Source: Verrucomicrobiia bacterium (GTDB taxonomy: Bacteria > Verrucomicrobiota > Verrucomicrobiia > Verrucomicrobiales > DEV007). Taken from it: a stretch of DNA of 64,000 nt. Shown here piece by piece: positions 61,226 through 64,000 of the stretch. Each line of letters starts with the position of its first letter. The first letter of the stretch is position 1. The notes beneath the pieces are model-generated. The model had not been told where the DNA came from, ran no database searches, and saw only the letters and a list, made by a program, of their open reading frames with translations. A program made the position numbers and the translations under genes. Location: positions 225,916 through 289,915 of the forward strand of contig JAUICH010000007.1 of the NCBI GenBank assembly GCA_030427505.1, written 5' to 3'.

Positions 61226-62080
61226 ATGACCACCGTTTTAGATGCCCTGCAGAAAGGTACCGAGTACCTCTCGAAGCATGGCATCGACGAGGCGCGGCTG
61301 AACATGCAGCACCTCCTGGCGCACACCCTGAAGTGCAACCGCATGCAGCTCTATGTGGACTTCGACCGGCCCCTGGACGAGACGGTGCTGGAGAAGCTGC
61401 GCGGCTTCATGCGCCGGCGGTCGAAAGGCGAGCCCCTCCAGCACATCCTGGGCGAGGTGGAGTTCCTGGGCCGGGAGTTTCACTGCGACGAACGGGGCCT
61501 GATCCCACGCCCGGAGACGGAACGCCTCACGGAGTTGCTCACCCGCATGCCGTGGCCCCCAGAAACACGCATCCTGGACGTCGGGACGGGCAGCGGGGTC
61601 ATCGGTCTTTCACTGGTCTGCGAACTCGAAAAACAGGCCGCCACCGCCACCCTGGCGGACGTTTCCGAGGCGGCCCTGGCGCTGGCGGAAGAGAACCGGA
61701 AACGCCTGGAGATCGACCCCGGCAGGGTGGAATTTCTCCAGAGCGACCTGTTTTCCAACGTGGAAACTAAATTTCATCTCATTGCGGCAAATCTTCCGTA
61801 TATCCCACAGGCTGAGATACCCACCCTGAGCCTGGAAGTTCAGTGCGATCCCGGACTGGCCCTGAACGGTGGCGAAATAGGCACCGAAATCATGGAGCGC
61901 TTCCTGGCCGCCTGTCCTCAGTATCTGGAGCCGGGCGGCACCGTCGCCATGGAGTTTGGCTTTGGCCAGGCGGATGCGTTGAAAGGAATGGCGGCGGCGG
62001 CCGGTCTCACGGACGTAAGGATCGTGAAAGACTATCAGGACCAGGAACGTTTCTTATTTGCCACCATGCCGAATGGCTGA
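61226..62080 (+). CDS. prmC: peptide chain release factor N5-glutamine methyltransferase
   Basis: Methylates the glutamine of the GGQ motif in release factors. The 284-residue protein has an N-terminal helical domain (1-90), GEVEFLGREFHCDERGLIPRPETE, the SAM motif ILDVGTGSGVIGLSLV and the substrate loop A-A-N-L-P-Y-I-P, in which the usual NPPY is NLPY. The start at 61226 (MTTVLDALQKGTEYL) fits the family. It should act on the RF1 encoded upstream, with the toxin-antitoxin pair and palindromes in between. Confidence 0.93.
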   Translation: MTTVLDALQKGTEYLSKHGIDEARLNMQHLLAHTLKCNRMQLYVDFDRPLDETVLEKLRGFMRRRSKGEPLQHILGEVEFLGREFHCDERGLIPRPETERLTELLTRMPWPPETRILDVGTGSGVIGLSLVCELEKQAATATLADVSEAALALAEENRKRLEIDPGRVEFLQSDLFSNVETKFHLIAANLPYIPQAEIPTLSLEVQCDPGLALNGGEIGTEIMERFLAACPQYLEPGGTVAMEFGFGQADALKGMAAAAGLTDVRIVKDYQDQERFLFATMPNG

Positions 62081-62110
62081 CTATATGCTGCGGAGCGACT
62101 TAGAAAACCC

Positions 62111-63379
62111 ATGATGGAAAAATTTGTCATAAAGGGCGGCACCACGCTGAGCGGCAGGGTGAATGTGAGCGGATCGAAAAACTCGTCCCTCCCCATCATG
62201 GCGGCCACGCTCCTCACGAAGGAGACCTGCGTCATCCGGCGCGTGCCGGACGTGAGCGATACGAACTACATGATCCAGATTCTTCAGAATCTGGGCGCGG
62301 AGGTGGAGCGGGCCAGCGGCACCGTCATCGTCCGCTGCGAGAAGGTGTCGGACACCGCTCCCTACGAGCTGGTGCGGAAGATGCGCGCCTCCATCTGCGT
62401 GATGGGTCCGCTCATGGCCCGGCTGGGCCACACCGTGGTATCCCTGCCCGGCGGCTGCGTCATTGGCGACCGTCCCGTGGACCTGCACCTGCGCGGCATG
62501 GAAGCGCTGGGCGCCGTCGTGAAAGTGGAGAAGGGGAACATGCACATCTCCGCCCCGAACGGCCTGCACGGCACCACCATCGACATGATGGGCAAGCACG
62601 GCACCACCGTGCTGGGCACGGACAACGTCATGATGGCCGCCGCGCTCGCGGAGGGCACCACCATCATCGAAAACGCCGCCGGCGAGCCGGAGGTAGAAGA
62701 CCTCGCCGATTTCCTGAACAAGATGGGCGCAAAGATCACCGGCGCGGGCACGAACACCATTACCGTGGAAGGCGTGAAGGAACTCGGCGGCGTGGAGCAC
62801 ACCGTCATCCCGGACCGGATCGAGGCGGGCACCTTCCTGGTGGCCGGCGCCATCGCCGGAAACGGCGTGACCCTGCGGAGGGTGCGCAAAGATCACCTCA
62901 AATCCGTCATCCAGGTGCTGGAAGCCTCCGGCTATCACCTCACCAGCACGGGGTCGGATCTTACCATCAAGAGCAACGGCTCCGCCACGGCCTGCGACAT
63001 CCTGACCGAACCCTATCCCGGCTTTCCCACCGACATGCAGGCGCAGTTCTGCGCCCTGTTTTCCACCACGCCCGGCAGCCAGAGCCTGGTGACGGAACAG
63101 ATTTTCCCCCAGCGGTTCATGCACATCGCGGAGCTGAAACGCATGGGCGCGGACATCGATCTCGTCGATGACACCGCCCGCATTCGTGGGGTGGAGCAGC
63201 TCAGCGCCGCGCCCGTCATGGCCAGCGACCTCCGCGCGTCGGCCGCCTTGGTGCTGGCCGCCCTCCGCGCCGAAGGCGAGACGGAGATCAACCGCGTCTA
63301 CCACATTGACCGCGGCTACGAGCACATCGACGAAAAGCTCATGGACCTGGGCGCGGACATCCGCCGCCTGCCCGCGTGA
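62111..63379 (+). CDS. murA: UDP-N-acetylglucosamine 1-carboxyvinyltransferase
   Basis: First committed step of peptidoglycan synthesis. The 422-residue protein shows GSKNSSLPIMAA (K23, N24), LPGGCVIGDRPVDLH with the phosphoenolpyruvate-binding C116 kept, GTDNVMMAAALAEGTT, IPDRIEAGTFLVAGA and FPTDMQAQFCAL. Because the cysteine is present, fosfomycin sensitivity is expected from the family, though this is inference. Two consecutive ATGs (62111 and 62114) are possible starts. Transcribed with prmC, 30 bases upstream. Confidence 0.96.
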   Translation: MMEKFVIKGGTTLSGRVNVSGSKNSSLPIMAATLLTKETCVIRRVPDVSDTNYMIQILQNLGAEVERASGTVIVRCEKVSDTAPYELVRKMRASICVMGPLMARLGHTVVSLPGGCVIGDRPVDLHLRGMEALGAVVKVEKGNMHISAPNGLHGTTIDMMGKHGTTVLGTDNVMMAAALAEGTTIIENAAGEPEVEDLADFLNKMGAKITGAGTNTITVEGVKELGGVEHTVIPDRIEAGTFLVAGAIAGNGVTLRRVRKDHLKSVIQVLEASGYHLTSTGSDLTIKSNGSATACDILTEPYPGFPTDMQAQFCALFSTTPGSQSLVTEQIFPQRFMHIAELKRMGADIDLVDDTARIRGVEQLSAAPVMASDLRASAALVLAALRAEGETEINRVYHIDRGYEHIDEKLMDLGADIRRLPA

Positions 63380-63479
63380 GGTAAGCCAATAGGAGAGAGA
63401 GAGAGAGTCTTCCCCTGACTCGGCAGCGGTGGCGCCTGCTCCGCCGTCTGAAGATCGTGACTTTCCAAAGAGCCGGGGG

Positions 63480-63822
63480 GCCACCGAAAGTGGCGGAAGT
63501 CCCAGCTACCTGCGGGTTTACCTGAAGACTCAGGTGCTGGAAGGTGGTCCTCGACCTCCGGGCGAGGAACTCGCGAACCGGGCGAACGGTTTGTGGAGGA
63601 GGAGGATTCGTGCAATGCGTGAACGAACCAGACGGACCCCTAGCGACGGAACCGAGGTTCAAACAAAGAGAAAAGGTCTGGCGGTTCTGCTTTCGAAAAT
63701 CTGTTAGTCCGGCCCGGACCTCGGAGATCGCGTTCCACCTTTGCTTAGCCGTACCGCTGAGTGAACCGTATTGGGGCCAAGCCCTGGCACGCGCGGCTAC
63801 GACTCGGTTTAGACCGCTCTAG
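63480..63822 (+). repeat. dispersed AAGGTGG element, copy D (~340 bp)
   Basis: Same plan as copy A: GCCACCGAAAGTGGC hairpin, CTACCTGCGG, GGAAGGTGGTCCTCGACCTC, CTCGCGAACCGGGC, internal AAAAGGTCTGGCGGTTCTGCT, then GACCTCGGAGATCGCGTTCC, GCGCGGCTACGACTCGGTTT and ACCGCTCTAG. The stretch 63380-63479 before it and 63823-63965 after it show nothing recognisable. Confidence 0.75.
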
Positions 63823-63965
63823 ATCCGCCAATCACCCGGTTTCCCGGCGGGCGCCAGCCACCCGGGGGGGTGTCCCGGCCTGGATGGAAGGCCGGGCAGG
63901 AAAAGCGAAGATTAAATGAGAAGGCAGTGAGGCCGCGCGAGCGGTCTGAGATAGAATCGCTGTCT

Positions 63966-64000
63966 ATGAACTCATCAATACCATCCCATACGCTCGGCAT
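63966..64000 (+). CDS. possible start of a gene continuing beyond the window
   Basis: An ATG followed by eleven open codons (MNSSIPSHTLG) runs off the end. No Shine-Dalgarno is evident and nothing can be said of its product. It may equally be chance. Confidence 0.2.
   Translation, partial: MNSSIPSHTLG

Noticed and set aside
1..64000. CRISPR arrays, rRNA and tRNA genes
   Set aside because: Scanned by eye without finding regularly spaced repeats with unique spacers or any tRNA-like cloverleaf; the repeats present are dispersed and differ in spacing.

Overview
This is a 64-kb, high-GC bacterial chromosome segment with typical prokaryotic gene density and no rRNA, tRNA or CRISPR array that I could find. 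The gene content points to a Gram-negative member of the PVC group, most likely Verrucomicrobiota. The signs are an EF-hand sulfatase, a DUF1080 protein, a YHYH protein, a PAS-AraC regulator, an ExbB-ExbD-ExbD-TPR cluster, many lipoproteins, murA and mpl for peptidoglycan, and many dispersed intergenic palindromes. The phylum is an inference from content, not from a marker search.

Layout. 1-3.4 kb: nitrogen assimilation on the minus strand (glnE, then the start of glnA cut by the window edge). 3.5-14.5 kb: a polyamine region. It holds aguB-aguA on the plus strand, convergent with speA and a deoxyhypusine-synthase-like gene on the minus strand. Next come two tandem SET-domain genes behind a small membrane transporter, then a PotD-like lipoprotein beside a hybrid histidine kinase with no transport genes. 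Together speA, aguA and aguB give arginine to agmatine to N-carbamoylputrescine to putrescine. The DHS-like enzyme would act on putrescine or a related aminobutyl substrate, and the PotD-like protein and kinase may sense polyamines. 14.6-18.1 kb: an exported DUF1080 protein, a small lipoprotein, an AcpH-like hydrolase and a flavodoxin-less CysJ-like reductase. 18.2-28.2 kb: an ABC ATPase with a membrane-anchored partner, the ExbB/ExbD/ExbD motor with two large exported proteins (one TPR-rich), and an MsbA-like exporter. 28.2-32.9 kb: repeats, a thioredoxin lipoprotein, a small CxxC protein, a PAS-AraC regulator and a coiled-coil membrane protein.

32.9-37.0 kb carries the best candidate for an undescribed system: a 1101-residue protein with two separate P-loop ATPase modules (an AAA/STAND-like one and a HerA/FtsK-like one), translationally coupled to a winged-helix partner. 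37.2-41.7 kb: a DUF1579-like protein, a C39-like cysteine peptidase, an array of nested mobile-element-like repeats and an ankyrin lipoprotein. 41.7-51.2 kb: glgC divergent from glmS, an ACT protein, two HAD phosphatases, an amidase-fold protein, a TIGR01777 epimerase and mpl. 51.5-57.9 kb: an OmpR/kinase pair followed by an EF-hand sulfatase with altered active-site residues, a companion exported protein and a YHYH protein. 58.5-63.4 kb: rpmE, prfA, a ParDE-type toxin-antitoxin pair, prmC and murA.

The gaps between genes are unusually rich in dispersed repeats. I distinguish a ~340-bp element with inverted AAGGTGG ends (four fuller copies plus fragments), two MITE-like elements with clear terminal inverted repeats lying end to end, a twin-hairpin family, a ~90-bp direct repeat pair, and clusters of short GC-rich palindromes. 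None encodes a transposase in this window, so any mobility would have to be supplied from elsewhere.
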